The position numbers and the translations under genes are program-made. Under the pieces are notes generated by a model. It saw only the letters and a program-made list of their open reading frames with translations. It was not told where the DNA came from and made no database searches. Of a DNA stretch of 55,352 nucleotides, positions 35,671 through 44,426 are shown one piece after another; the first letter of the stretch is position 1; each line of letters opens with the position of its first letter. Source of the DNA: Lachnospiraceae bacterium (GTDB taxonomy: Bacteria > Bacillota > Clostridia > Lachnospirales > Lachnospiraceae); contig JAFXEW010000032.1 in the NCBI GenBank assembly GCA_017513625.1, positions 1-55,352 on the forward strand. The letters run 5' to 3'.

Positions 35671-36060
35671 TTACTTCATTACAGACTGCAGGTTTGCGAA
35701 TTCAGACTGGATACTGCTGAGCAGACCCTGATATTTTAACTGGTTTTCAGCCAGATATACATTCTCATTTTCAATATCCACATTATTTTTATCCAAGCGA
35801 TAAGAATAATTGGCATAATCGGTATATACCTTGGGCTTTAAATCCCTGGAAGTCAGTGCATTTACCTTCTCATCCGTACTGACATATCTGCGATGCCCCA
35901 AAGCCTTGGCCAGTTCCGTCTCAAAAGCCACATCCTGACGCTTATAACCGGGCGTGGTGGCATTGGCTATATTGTTAGCGATGGCCTCATTCCGAAGCCA
36001 ACTGGCATCAGCCGCTTTATCAAGTGCATTAATGTATGAAAACGCATTTGTATTAATCAT
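35671..36060 (-). CDS. flgB: Flagellar proximal rod protein FlgB
   Basis: FlgB is a rod protein and the first gene of the fla/che supercluster. The 129-residue product has the rod motif WLRNEAIANNIANATTPGYK near residue 20-40 and a short C-terminal helix. GGAGG lies 5 bases before the ATG. A good promoter lies about 40 bases upstream. Confidence 0.95.
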   Translation of the reverse strand: MINTNAFSYINALDKAADASWLRNEAIANNIANATTPGYKRQDVAFETELAKALGHRRYVSTDEKVNALTSRDLKPKVYTDYANYSYRLDKNNVDIENENVYLAENQLKYQGLLSSIQSEFANLQSVMK

Positions 36061-36100
36061 CCTGACCTCCGTTCCGAGTAGGACACGCCCACTCTATTCT

Positions 36101-36128
36101 ATTATAATTTATTCTGTGAAAAACTCAA
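36101..36128 (-). promoter_or_regulatory. Promoter of the fla/che supercluster
   Basis: Upstream of flgB the minus strand has TTGAGT (36123-36128), a 16-base spacer and a perfect TATAAT (36101-36106). This is a sigma-A type promoter, the counterpart of B. subtilis Pfla/che. About 35 kb of close-packed genes lie downstream. I saw no clear CodY box on it. Confidence 0.7.
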
Positions 36129-36196
36129 CCTATTTTTGACTGATTTTTACAAAAAAACACATGATATAGTATTTTTTTACAAAAAAAGGAATAAAT

Positions 36197-36286
36197 ATGG
36201 TGGACTCGTATCGTTTCAAGCCACTTGGCACATTATCCCCGGAAAGCAAAAAAGGATTTATTGCATGCAATAAATCCTTTTGCTAG
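36197..36286 (+). CDS. Possible 29-residue peptide in the codY-flgB gap
   Basis: On the plus strand, opposite to all neighbours, an ATG (36197) with AAAGGA 7 bases upstream opens 29 codons (MVDSYRFKPLGTLSPESKKG, then FIACNKSFC) before TAG. A weak promoter-like pair (TTGACT, 18 bases, CATGAT) lies about 40 bases upstream. The last third coincides with the codY terminator palindrome, so the two functions share DNA. It may be a chance ORF; no family is recognised. Confidence 0.25.
   Translation: MVDSYRFKPLGTLSPESKKGFIACNKSFC
36250..36281 (-). terminator. codY terminator
   Basis: A perfect palindrome of 16-base arms (AAAAGGATTTATTGCA and complement) lies 25 bases past the codY stop, with six T residues on the minus strand side. 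It separates codY from flgB, which has its own promoter. On the plus strand only four Ts follow. Confidence 0.85.
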
Positions 36287-36305
36287 AATCAAATCCATTT
36301 CTGTA

Positions 36306-37094
36306 TTAATTTCTTTGATTTTGACGTTTCAATTCTTCAATTTCATCAAACACTACATCATTCAGTACTTTGATGTAGGTTCCCTTCATACCTGAGGAAC
36401 GTGATTCGATTACGCCGGCACTTTCAAACTTACGTAAAGCATTTACAATCACGGAACGGGTAATTCCTACTCTGTCAGCAATCTTGGATGCTACCAGAAT
36501 ACCTTCCATACCGTTCAGTTCATCAAAGATGTGGGTAATTGCCTCCATCTCCGAGAAGGACAATGTACTGATAGCAGATTTAACCACTGCAACCTTACGG
36601 CTCTCTTCCGCACTCTCTTCATTTACCGCACGGAGCATTTCCAGTCCTACAACCGTGGTTCCGTACTCACAAAGAATAATATCATCAATTTCATACTGTA
36701 CATCACATTTATAAATAAATAATGTACCAAGACGCTCTGCTGCAATCTCAATCGGTGCAATAATTGCCTGGAATTTACGAATATCCTCGCTCTCAAAGCC
36801 CAATGTCTGCAGGTTTACATTTTCCTTAGTGGACAATACTCCTAAAAATCTTTCATTTAACATGGAATCAATGAAACCGCCTACGTTTTCATCGATCAGC
36901 TCAGTAATATCATCAACACCGTCTGATTTTGCCACACCCAGTACCTTGCCTTTACGGCTGATAACCATTACATTAGAATTTAAAATGTCTTTAAGCACCT
37001 TGCAGATATCATTGAACACTACCTTACTGGAGCTGTTGTTGTGTAAAAGCTTGCCGATTTTACGTGTCTTGTCTAATAATTGTACACTGCTCAT
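36306..37094 (-). CDS. codY: Global nutrient regulator CodY
   Basis: CodY is a dimeric repressor in low-GC Gram-positives that senses branched-chain amino acids and GTP and controls metabolism, sporulation and motility. The product (262 residues) has an N-terminal GAF domain, a linker helix, and a winged helix-turn-helix with ASKIADRVGITRSVIVNALR (about residues 205-224). I chose the ATG at 37094 (MSSVQLLDKTRKIG) with TTGGAGG 8 bases upstream; an earlier TTG includes that site. It lies between topA and flgB, as in B. subtilis where codY precedes flgB, but clpQY and xerC are missing here. Confidence 0.97.
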   Translation of the reverse strand: MSSVQLLDKTRKIGKLLHNNSSSKVVFNDICKVLKDILNSNVMVISRKGKVLGVAKSDGVDDITELIDENVGGFIDSMLNERFLGVLSTKENVNLQTLGFESEDIRKFQAIIAPIEIAAERLGTLFIYKCDVQYEIDDIILCEYGTTVVGLEMLRAVNEESAEESRKVAVVKSAISTLSFSEMEAITHIFDELNGMEGILVASKIADRVGITRSVIVNALRKFESAGVIESRSSGMKGTYIKVLNDVVFDEIEELKRQNQRN

Positions 37095-37188
37095 AACCCA
37101 TTCCTCCAACCTGTTCTTTAGTGTGCGTTACCAAAACCAATGCTCATGCAACAATTTTCGCAATATCGCTAATTGATATCATATCTGT

Positions 37189-37217
37189 ATCATAACACAA
37201 AAGAATTCAGATTTCAA
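37189..37217 (-). promoter_or_regulatory. codY promoter
   Basis: The minus strand has TTGAAA (37212-37217), a 17-base spacer and TATGAT (37189-37194), each one base from consensus. The leader is about 90 bases. A degenerate CodY-box-like 15-mer (37252-37266, 12 of 15 matches) lies about 35 bases upstream. Confidence 0.8.
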
Positions 37218-37246
37218 CGTTGATTTTGTCAATTTATTTGTGTTTT

Positions 37247-39325
37247 TTATAATTTATTTGAAAATTCAGACAATGTTACATATCCGCACTTCTCATCTGT
37301 GCATACTAACTTGCTCCCTCTGCAAACCATAAGCTCGCCGCACTGAGGGCACTTCTTGTCTGAAGGCTTCTGCCAAACCATAAAATCACAATCCGGATTG
37401 TCAATACAACCGTAATATTTTCTGCCCTTTTTACTCTTGCGAAGTACGATATCCTTGCCGCACTTAGGGCAGGCCACCCCGATTTTTTCAAAATAAGGCT
37501 TGGTGTTTCTGCAATCAGGGAATCCGGGACAAGCCAGGAATCTGCCGTGAGGTCCGTATTTAATAACCATATTGCGTCCGCACTCTTCGCAGATTTCATC
37601 TGAAACTTCATCTGCGATTTTCACCTCAGCCAGATCCTTCCGCGCAATCTCCACTGCTTCTTCCAGATCCGGATAAAAATTAGATATAATGGTTTTCCAC
37701 TTTACGGTTCCCTCTTCCACACCGTCAAGAAGTGCTTCCATATTGGCCGTAAAATTCACATCCACAATACTGGGGAATGCTTCCACCATCATGCGGTTAA
37801 CCACTTCTCCAAGCTCAGTTACATATATATTCTTATTTTCTTTTACAATATAATGTCTTGCCAAAATCGTTGTAATGGTTGGTGCATAGGTACTGGGACG
37901 ACCGATTCCCAGTTCTTCCAGCGCCTTTACAAGAGAGGCTTCCGTGTAATGGGCAGGAGGTGTCGTAAAATGTTGCTGTGCGTTCTCCTGCTCAAAACCA
38001 AGCACATCTCCCTTATGCAGAGTCAGCCCCGCCGTTGTCTTCTCTTCACGGTCCTCTTCCTGCATATACACATTCATATAACCCTCAAATACCAGCTTGG
38101 ATGCTGCCATAGAGAAAAAATGCTTATCCGCCTGAATCTTTACGGAAGAGGTTTCATATTTGGCAGGCGCCATTCTGCTTGCAGCAAATCTCTTCCAAAT
38201 CAGCTGGTAGAGTCTGAACAGGTCTCTGGGTAATTCATCCTTGATTTTCAAGGGTTCTCTGTTGATATCCGTAGGTCGGATGGCTTCATGGGCATCCTGT
38301 ATCTTTTTGGAATTCTTTTTTTCAGCCGCAGCTTCCGCTGCGTACTCCTCACCCAGCTTATTCACGATATAAGACCGTGCCACAGCTTCCGCTTCTTCCG
38401 ATACTCTGGTGGAGTCCGTACGCAGATAAGTAATCAAACCCACGGTTCCTTCACCTTTGATATCCACGCCTTCATATAGCTGCTGTGCCAGGCGCATTGT
38501 CTTTTGCGTAGAAAAATTCAGCACTTTACTGGCTTCCTGCTGCAAAGTAGATGTAGTAAAGGGTAGCGGTGCCTTTTTCATACGCTCGCCGTGCTTTTCT
38601 TCTGTCACAACAAAAGAAGCCTTCTTGATATCTTTAAGAATATCATCCACCTGCTCTTTACGGGTAAGATTTACCTTACCGTCCACTGTGCCGTAATACT
38701 TTGCTGTCACAGGTGTTTTCTGGCCCTTAGCCTTCAAATCCACATCCAGGGACCAGTATTCTTCGGGAATAAATGCATCAATCTCCGCCTCCCTGTCGCA
38801 AATAATACGCAGTGCCACGGACTGTACACGACCTGCTGACAGACCACGCTTAATCTTTGCCCAAAGCAGAGGTGAAATCAAATATCCGACCATTCTGTCC
38901 AGAATACGTCTTGCCTGCTGGGCATCTACCAGATTCATATCGATTTCCCTGGCGTTTTTCAGGGATTCCTTTACCGCATTTTTGGTAATTTCATTAAAGG
39001 TTATTCTGTAAACCTTCTTATTTTCAAGCTTCAGTGCATAAAGTAAATGCCATGAAATTGCTTCTCCTTCACGGTCCGGGTCAGTTGCCAGATATATTTT
39101 GTCAGCTTTCTTTACCGCCTTACGTAAATTAGCCAACACATCTCCCTTTCCGCGAATCGTAATATATTTCGGTTCGTAATCATTATTTACATCAAATCCC
39201 AGCTGGCTCTTAGGCAAATCCCTTACATGTCCGTTGCTGGCAGCCACTTCATAATTGGCGCCCAAAAACTTCTTTATGGTCTTTACCTTTGCCGGAGATT
39301 CCACTATTACCAAATATTTTGCCAA
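37247..39325 (-). CDS. topA: DNA topoisomerase I
   Basis: TopA relaxes negative supercoils by passing one strand through a transient break. The protein has a TOPRIM domain at the start (YLVIVESPAKVKTIKKFL, then DPDREGEAI), the catalytic tyrosine in GLITYLRTDSTRVSEEA, and three C-terminal four-cysteine zinc ribbons (CEECGRNM...CPGFPDC; CPKCGKDI...CIDNPDC; CPQCGEL...C..C). I chose the TTG at 39325 because the family begins MAKYLVIVESP (692 residues); another TTG at 39337 is possible, with GGAAAGGA directly upstream. Confidence 0.96.
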   Translation of the reverse strand: MAKYLVIVESPAKVKTIKKFLGANYEVAASNGHVRDLPKSQLGFDVNNDYEPKYITIRGKGDVLANLRKAVKKADKIYLATDPDREGEAISWHLLYALKLENKKVYRITFNEITKNAVKESLKNAREIDMNLVDAQQARRILDRMVGYLISPLLWAKIKRGLSAGRVQSVALRIICDREAEIDAFIPEEYWSLDVDLKAKGQKTPVTAKYYGTVDGKVNLTRKEQVDDILKDIKKASFVVTEEKHGERMKKAPLPFTTSTLQQEASKVLNFSTQKTMRLAQQLYEGVDIKGEGTVGLITYLRTDSTRVSEEAEAVARSYIVNKLGEEYAAEAAAEKKNSKKIQDAHEAIRPTDINREPLKIKDELPRDLFRLYQLIWKRFAASRMAPAKYETSSVKIQADKHFFSMAASKLVFEGYMNVYMQEEDREEKTTAGLTLHKGDVLGFEQENAQQHFTTPPAHYTEASLVKALEELGIGRPSTYAPTITTILARHYIVKENKNIYVTELGEVVNRMMVEAFPSIVDVNFTANMEALLDGVEEGTVKWKTIISNFYPDLEEAVEIARKDLAEVKIADEVSDEICEECGRNMVIKYGPHGRFLACPGFPDCRNTKPYFEKIGVACPKCGKDIVLRKSKKGRKYYGCIDNPDCDFMVWQKPSDKKCPQCGELMVCRGSKLVCTDEKCGYVTLSEFSNKL

Positions 39326-39339
39326 TGTACTATCCAATC

Positions 39340-39597
39340 CTTTCCCCTGAATTTTCGACTATATCTAAACGTATTTCTTCTATTATAAGTGTTATACATG
39401 ACTATAAATCGTCAGCCTGCAATCGTGAAACACTATACACTATATTTGTAGTGAACGCAAGCAAAAATTTCTAAAATATTATATACGCCATTTTATCATA
39501 TATTCTTTCAATATGTTTTAATACACAGAATCGTGGTGCCGCTCCGGGATGTAAATGCCCCGTCAATACCCGTTCTGCATCATAGCGTGAAAAATAC
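39340..39597. other. Intergenic region upstream of topA
   Basis: About 260 bases between topA and the tRNA-Glu terminator, AT-rich near topA. The minus strand has a perfect TATAAT (complement of 39382-39387), a plausible topA -10 about 45 bases from the start codon, but no convincing -35 box. I see no ORF with a ribosome binding site, no riboswitch core and no repeat. Confidence 0.4.
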
Positions 39598-39639
39598 AAA
39601 AAAAAAATCCTTGAAACCGGCACATGCCATATTTCAAGG
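39598..39639 (-). terminator. tRNA-Glu terminator
   Basis: CCTTGAAA and TTTCAAGG (39609-39639) form an 8-bp stem followed on the minus strand by one A and then ten T residues. It is a classic intrinsic terminator about 34 bases past the tRNA. Confidence 0.9.
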
Positions 39640-39672
39640 TTTTAAAGGGTTGGGCTATTCAAAAATAGTCAA

Positions 39673-39744
39673 CAGCTCGTAGGGGAATCGAACCCCTGTT
39701 TCCGCCGTGAGAGGGCGGCGTCTTAACCGCTTGACCAACGAGCC
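39673..39744 (-). tRNA. tRNA-Glu (anticodon CTC)
   Basis: A 72-base cloverleaf read on the minus strand. Acceptor stem GGCTCGT pairs with ACGAGCT (first pair G-U), discriminator G73 as usual for bacterial tRNA-Glu. The anticodon stem CCGCC/GGCGG holds the loop CTCTCAC, giving anticodon CTC, which reads GAG. The T arm has the standard GGTTCGATTCC. The 3' CCA is not encoded, as in many Firmicutes, and must be added. It is a single tRNA between polC and topA with its own promoter and terminator. Confidence 0.95.
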
Positions 39745-39785
39745 ATATAAGTAGGTACCTTAGGTCTCCCCCTTGGTACCTGCTT

Positions 39786-39814
39786 ATAATAATACATCTC
39801 TTTAGAAATTGCAA
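39786..39814 (-). promoter_or_regulatory. tRNA-Glu promoter
   Basis: The minus strand has TTGCAA (39809-39814), a 17-base spacer and TATTAT (39786-39791). A 13-base-arm inverted repeat (39747-39787) lies between this -10 box and the tRNA, overlapping the -10 by two bases. It could be a leader hairpin for 5' processing or an operator. Confidence 0.65.
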
Positions 39815-39859
39815 GCATTATTTTGAAAATTTATACAACTTTTTTCAAAAGCCCTTAAA

Positions 39860-42800
39860 TCAGAACTGTAAATCAAATAAACTGATCTGGTTAGAGGCAG
39901 GCAAATCCCCTAAAAGTCCCAGTTCTGCCATGGTATCCACCACTGACTGGGATACCTTACAACGGTTCTTGAAATCTTCTCTGGAAAGGAAAGGGCCGTC
40001 CTTGGCAGCCTCTACCACACCATCCGCCGCTTTTTCTCCCATACCGTCAATACTGCTTAAGGAAGGCATCAGCTTGCCGTCAATAATCTGGAAGTTGCGG
40101 GCATGAACACGGAAAATATCAATAGGCATGAACTCAAAGCCTCTTGCGTACATCTCCTGTACGATACGCATATCTGCGTAGGTATCCTTTTCCTTGTTGG
40201 ATAAGCTGTCCATATTCTTTTTGTAATAGGCCATTACCTCTTCCAGATGTTCCCTTCCCTGGCACATGATTTCATAGGAAAATGCCTTGGCTCTGATACT
40301 GAAAAAAGCCGCATAATATGCCAAAGGATAGTATATTTTACAGTACGCGATTCTCCATGCCATCATAACGTATGCCACCGCATGCGCTTTAGGGAACATG
40401 TACTTGATTTTTTTACAGGACCAGATATACCAGTCAGGAATATCATGCTCGGTCATGGTAGCTTCCCAATCGGGATTAAGTCCCTTTCCTTTACGGACAC
40501 TTTCCATGATTTTAAATGCGGTACCACTCTCCACACCTTTGTGGATCAGGTAAACCATGATATCGTCTCGGGTACAGATAGCTGTAGAAATACTAGCCGT
40601 TCCGCTTTGAATCAATGTCTGGGCATTACCCAGCCATACATCCGTACCGTGGGAAAGCCCTGAAATACGTGCTAAATCCGAGAAGGACTGGGGCTTGGTA
40701 TCAATAAGCATCTGCATAGCAAAATCCGTACCAAACTCCGGAATACCCAAAGCGCCCAGCTGACAACCACCCAGGTCTGCAGGAGTAACTCCCAATGCCT
40801 CCGTACTCTGGAACAAACTCATTACCTTTTTGTCATCCAAGGGAATGGTCGTCGGGTCCTTTCCGGTCAAATCCTGAAGCATACGAATCATGGTGGGATC
40901 ATCATGTCCCAGAATATCCAGTTTCAGCAGATTATGGTCAATGGAGTGATAATCGAAATGTGTGGTAATGGTATCCGTGGTCATATCATTGGCAGGATGC
41001 TGTACCGGTGTAAAGGAATTAATATCCTGTCCCAGAGGAAGTACAATCATACCGCCGGGATGCTGTCCCGTACTTCGTCTGATACCTGTACAACCGTCTG
41101 CAATTCTGGTAATCTCCGCAGTACGCTTCTGGATACCCTTATCCTCAAAATAATGTTTTACCAGACCGTAGGCTGTTTTGTCCGCCAGTGTACCGATGGT
41201 ACCTGCACGGAAGGTCTGTCCCGCACCGAAAATAACTTCTGTATACTTATGCGCCTTGGACTGATATTCACCGGAGAAATTAAGGTCAATATCGGGCTCC
41301 TTATCACCGTAAAACCCAAGGAAAGTCTCAAATGGTATATCGTACCCGTCCTTATTCAGCAGCTTACCGCAAACAGGGCACTCTCTGTCAGGCATGTCGA
41401 TACCTGCACATCCCGAATAGCTCTTTACCTCTTCGCTGTCAAAATCCACATAATGACACTCACTGCAGTAATAGTGCGGACTCAAGGGATTTACTTCCGT
41501 AATTCCGGACATGGTAGCCACAAAGGAGCTTCCTACGGAACCACGGGAGCCCACCAGATAACCGTCTTCCACAGACTTCCACACAAGCTTTTGGGCAATG
41601 ATGTACATAACCGCAAATCCGTTACCGATAATAGACTTAAGCTCTCTTTCCAAACGCTCCTCTACCTGGGGAGGAAGCACCGGACCGTAAATCTCATGTG
41701 CACGGTTTTCACATATTTCACGCAGGGTTTTGTCTGAATCAGGAATGACGGGCGCGCACTTATCCGGACGCACCGGTGCAATGGTTTCTATCATGTCTGC
41801 AATCATGTTGGTATTGGTGACCACGATTTCATAAGCCTTATCACTGCCAAGATAAGCAAATTCTTCCAGCATTTCCTCCGTCGTATGCAGATAAAGCGGT
41901 GCCTGGTCGTCAGCATCCGCAAAACCCTTTCCTGCCATAATAATACGTCTGTAGACCTCATCCTCGGGGTCAAGGAAATGCACGTCACAGGTTGCCACCA
42001 CCGGCTTATGGAACTGCTCTCCCAATGCTACAATCCGGCGGTTTATCTCCTGTATATCATCCACAGAATTCACGTTCCGCACCTTTTCGGAATGAATCAT
42101 AAACTGATTATTCCCCACCGGCTGCACTTCCAGATAATCATAAAAGTTTACCAGCCGGGCAATCTGCTCATCACTCTTTTCATCCAGTATGGCCCTGTAC
42201 AGTTCTCCTGCCTCGCAGGCACTTCCCAGTATCAGACCATCCCTGTATTTATTCACCAAACTCTTCGGTATCTTGGGAAAACGGTTAAAATACTGCAAAT
42301 GTGACTGGGACACCAAACGGTACAGATTAATACGTCCCAAATCATTCTTAGCCAGAATAATGGCATGATGCTGTCTGAGCTTACTCACAGCCTCTGTTCC
42401 CATATCACCCAGTTCATTAATACGTGAAAGTCTGTCTATACCCTTTTCTTCCAGCATCCGCACAAAATGCAGGAATATCTCTGCGGTACACTCCGCATCA
42501 TCCACTGCACGGTGATGATTTTCCAGGGACACTCCCAGTGTCTTTGCCACTGCATCCAAAGTATGTTTGGACTGCTCCGGTAAAAGGGTTCTGGCCAGAG
42601 CCAGTGTATCCAGATAAGTAAAATCAGCCCCAATCCCCAGCCCGGAAGCTTTTTCTTTGATAAATCCCACATCGAAACCTGCATTATGTGCTACCAGCAC
42701 ACAGTCTTCACAAAAGACCAAAAACTCCGGCAACACCTGTTCTATGGGCGGTGCATCCAGCACCATATCATCATTGATTCCCGTAAGCTTCTCAATCTCA

Positions 42801-44392
42801 AAAGGAATGGGCACCTTAGGATTCACAAAAGCCGAAAAACGATCCACAATCACACCGTCCCTAACCTTCACACCGCCGATTTCGATGATACTGTTTTTTA
42901 CAGGCGAAAACCCTGTGGTTTCTATATCAAACACCACGTAACCGTCCTGCAGACTCCTATCCTCACTTCCGGTTACGATTTCCTGTAAATCATCTACCAG
43001 ATAAGCCTCTACACCATATATAACCTTGAAAAAGTCCTCTTTGGGTATGGACTTCTCTTCTGCTTCCTTGCGTTTCTTATTGGTTTCCTTAAACAAATCT
43101 TCCCAGGTATGGTTAGCATCCGTAAATCCCTGTACCACACCATGGTCCGTTATGGCAATGGCTCTGTGTCCCCATTTAAAGGCCCTCTTTACTATGTCCT
43201 TGGTCTCGGAAACACCGTCCATATCACTCATTTTGGTATGACAATGAAGCTCCACACGCTTATGAGGAGCATTATCCATGCGCACCGTAGTAAAATCCGG
43301 AATCTTTTTGATACCGTTAACCGATGCTATGGTCATCTCTTTATCATACATATCCATCTGGGCGATTCCCTTTATTTTCAAAAAGGCTCCCTTGCCCATG
43401 TCCTTCAAAAGCTCATCCGTTTTTTCCTTGGGACAGAACAGCTTCACGGATATGGTATCCGTAAAGTCGGTCACCGCTGCAATAACGATACATTTCTCTG
43501 TTTTCAGTTCACGCTTATCTATGGAGAGTATCTTACCGCGGATGACTACTTCACCCATGTCGCCTACGATATCTTCGATCCGCATGGCCTCTTCTTCAAA
43601 GTCTCTTCCGAAGATAACATCGGGATTATCCGACCGTTTGATATTTTTGGAGAAATCTCCGCTTTTGCGTGCGCCGCCCTTCCAATCTTCCTTACTGCGT
43701 TCACCCGCTTTACCCATACCTTTACCCGCAGACTTAGCTGCCGCCGGTTTGGCTGCGCTTTTTTCCTCAGCGATACCGTTTTCTGCTTCTCCCGAAGCCT
43801 CCTGTGAGCTGTTGCGTATTCTGCTCTGGATCGCCTGCACCTTTTCCTGCAGCATCCTTTCATCATCCTGAGCAAACTTGCTGTCGCCGCCTTCCCTGTA
43901 ATCAACAGTAATCCTGCAGGACAGACCACAGCGCTCCACGATAACCTTTTCCAATACCCGGATAAAATCCTCTTCCATTTCCCTGACCAGCACATTATCT
44001 TCCAGCACAAGGTGCATACTGCCGTCTTCCTCATAGGTAATATCAGCAGTCCGCAGGGCCGTATACTGAATCCGGCTGTATTCCTTCAATTCTTCCAGAA
44101 TACTCTCACCATACAAGTCCATCAATTTTTCCGGCGTGTACTGCCCGGACAGTTCAAATCTTTCATAAATCTTTACGGTTATATTGACATTTGGAAATAA
44201 CTGTCTGCGGATTTCCTGCTCTGCTTTATATATGTCAGCCTTCTGAATCAGCCTCTTACTGAAAATATAAATACGTAAAAAATCCCTGTTTTTGGTAGTG
44301 GATACTCTCTGCACCACCGTCTGTTCCATAATATCATGCAATTGTTTTTTTAATTCCAGTGTGGGAAACACCTCAAAAAAACCTTTTTCCAT
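39860..44392 (-). CDS. polC: DNA polymerase III alpha subunit, PolC type
   Basis: PolC is the main replicative polymerase of low-GC Gram-positives. The product (about 1510 residues) has an N-terminal domain, an OB-fold region (about 275-370), a PHP domain (KRVELHCHTKMSDMDGVSET, about 381-400) split by a DnaQ-like proofreading exonuclease (VVFDIETTGFSP, about 489-500), a zinc-binding segment (HYYCSECHY, then CPVCG) and the palm with PDIDLNFSG. The exonuclease inside PHP is diagnostic of PolC. A Lys/Ala/Gly-rich linker (about 200-260) precedes the OB fold. Start ATG 44392 has GGAAGG 10 bases upstream. Confidence 0.97.
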   Translation of the reverse strand: MEKGFFEVFPTLELKKQLHDIMEQTVVQRVSTTKNRDFLRIYIFSKRLIQKADIYKAEQEIRRQLFPNVNITVKIYERFELSGQYTPEKLMDLYGESILEELKEYSRIQYTALRTADITYEEDGSMHLVLEDNVLVREMEEDFIRVLEKVIVERCGLSCRITVDYREGGDSKFAQDDERMLQEKVQAIQSRIRNSSQEASGEAENGIAEEKSAAKPAAAKSAGKGMGKAGERSKEDWKGGARKSGDFSKNIKRSDNPDVIFGRDFEEEAMRIEDIVGDMGEVVIRGKILSIDKRELKTEKCIVIAAVTDFTDTISVKLFCPKEKTDELLKDMGKGAFLKIKGIAQMDMYDKEMTIASVNGIKKIPDFTTVRMDNAPHKRVELHCHTKMSDMDGVSETKDIVKRAFKWGHRAIAITDHGVVQGFTDANHTWEDLFKETNKKRKEAEEKSIPKEDFFKVIYGVEAYLVDDLQEIVTGSEDRSLQDGYVVFDIETTGFSPVKNSIIEIGGVKVRDGVIVDRFSAFVNPKVPIPFEIEKLTGINDDMVLDAPPIEQVLPEFLVFCEDCVLVAHNAGFDVGFIKEKASGLGIGADFTYLDTLALARTLLPEQSKHTLDAVAKTLGVSLENHHRAVDDAECTAEIFLHFVRMLEEKGIDRLSRINELGDMGTEAVSKLRQHHAIILAKNDLGRINLYRLVSQSHLQYFNRFPKIPKSLVNKYRDGLILGSACEAGELYRAILDEKSDEQIARLVNFYDYLEVQPVGNNQFMIHSEKVRNVNSVDDIQEINRRIVALGEQFHKPVVATCDVHFLDPEDEVYRRIIMAGKGFADADDQAPLYLHTTEEMLEEFAYLGSDKAYEIVVTNTNMIADMIETIAPVRPDKCAPVIPDSDKTLREICENRAHEIYGPVLPPQVEERLERELKSIIGNGFAVMYIIAQKLVWKSVEDGYLVGSRGSVGSSFVATMSGITEVNPLSPHYYCSECHYVDFDSEEVKSYSGCAGIDMPDRECPVCGKLLNKDGYDIPFETFLGFYGDKEPDIDLNFSGEYQSKAHKYTEVIFGAGQTFRAGTIGTLADKTAYGLVKHYFEDKGIQKRTAEITRIADGCTGIRRSTGQHPGGMIVLPLGQDINSFTPVQHPANDMTTDTITTHFDYHSIDHNLLKLDILGHDDPTMIRMLQDLTGKDPTTIPLDDKKVMSLFQSTEALGVTPADLGGCQLGALGIPEFGTDFAMQMLIDTKPQSFSDLARISGLSHGTDVWLGNAQTLIQSGTASISTAICTRDDIMVYLIHKGVESGTAFKIMESVRKGKGLNPDWEATMTEHDIPDWYIWSCKKIKYMFPKAHAVAYVMMAWRIAYCKIYYPLAYYAAFFSIRAKAFSYEIMCQGREHLEEVMAYYKKNMDSLSNKEKDTYADMRIVQEMYARGFEFMPIDIFRVHARNFQIIDGKLMPSLSSIDGMGEKAADGVVEAAKDGPFLSREDFKNRCKVSQSVVDTMAELGLLGDLPASNQISLFDLQF

Positions 44393-44426
44393 CTGTCTCA
44401 AACCTTCCGCTGCTTTAACGCAACCT

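Noticed and set aside
36100-36180. CodY box on the fla/che promoter
   Set aside because: The best 15-base window I found matches at only about nine positions, no better than chance in such AT-rich DNA.
40904-41737. 277-codon plus-strand ORF inside polC
   Set aside because: Antisense shadow of polC: no ribosome binding site, no recognisable domain, and polC codons explain the frame.
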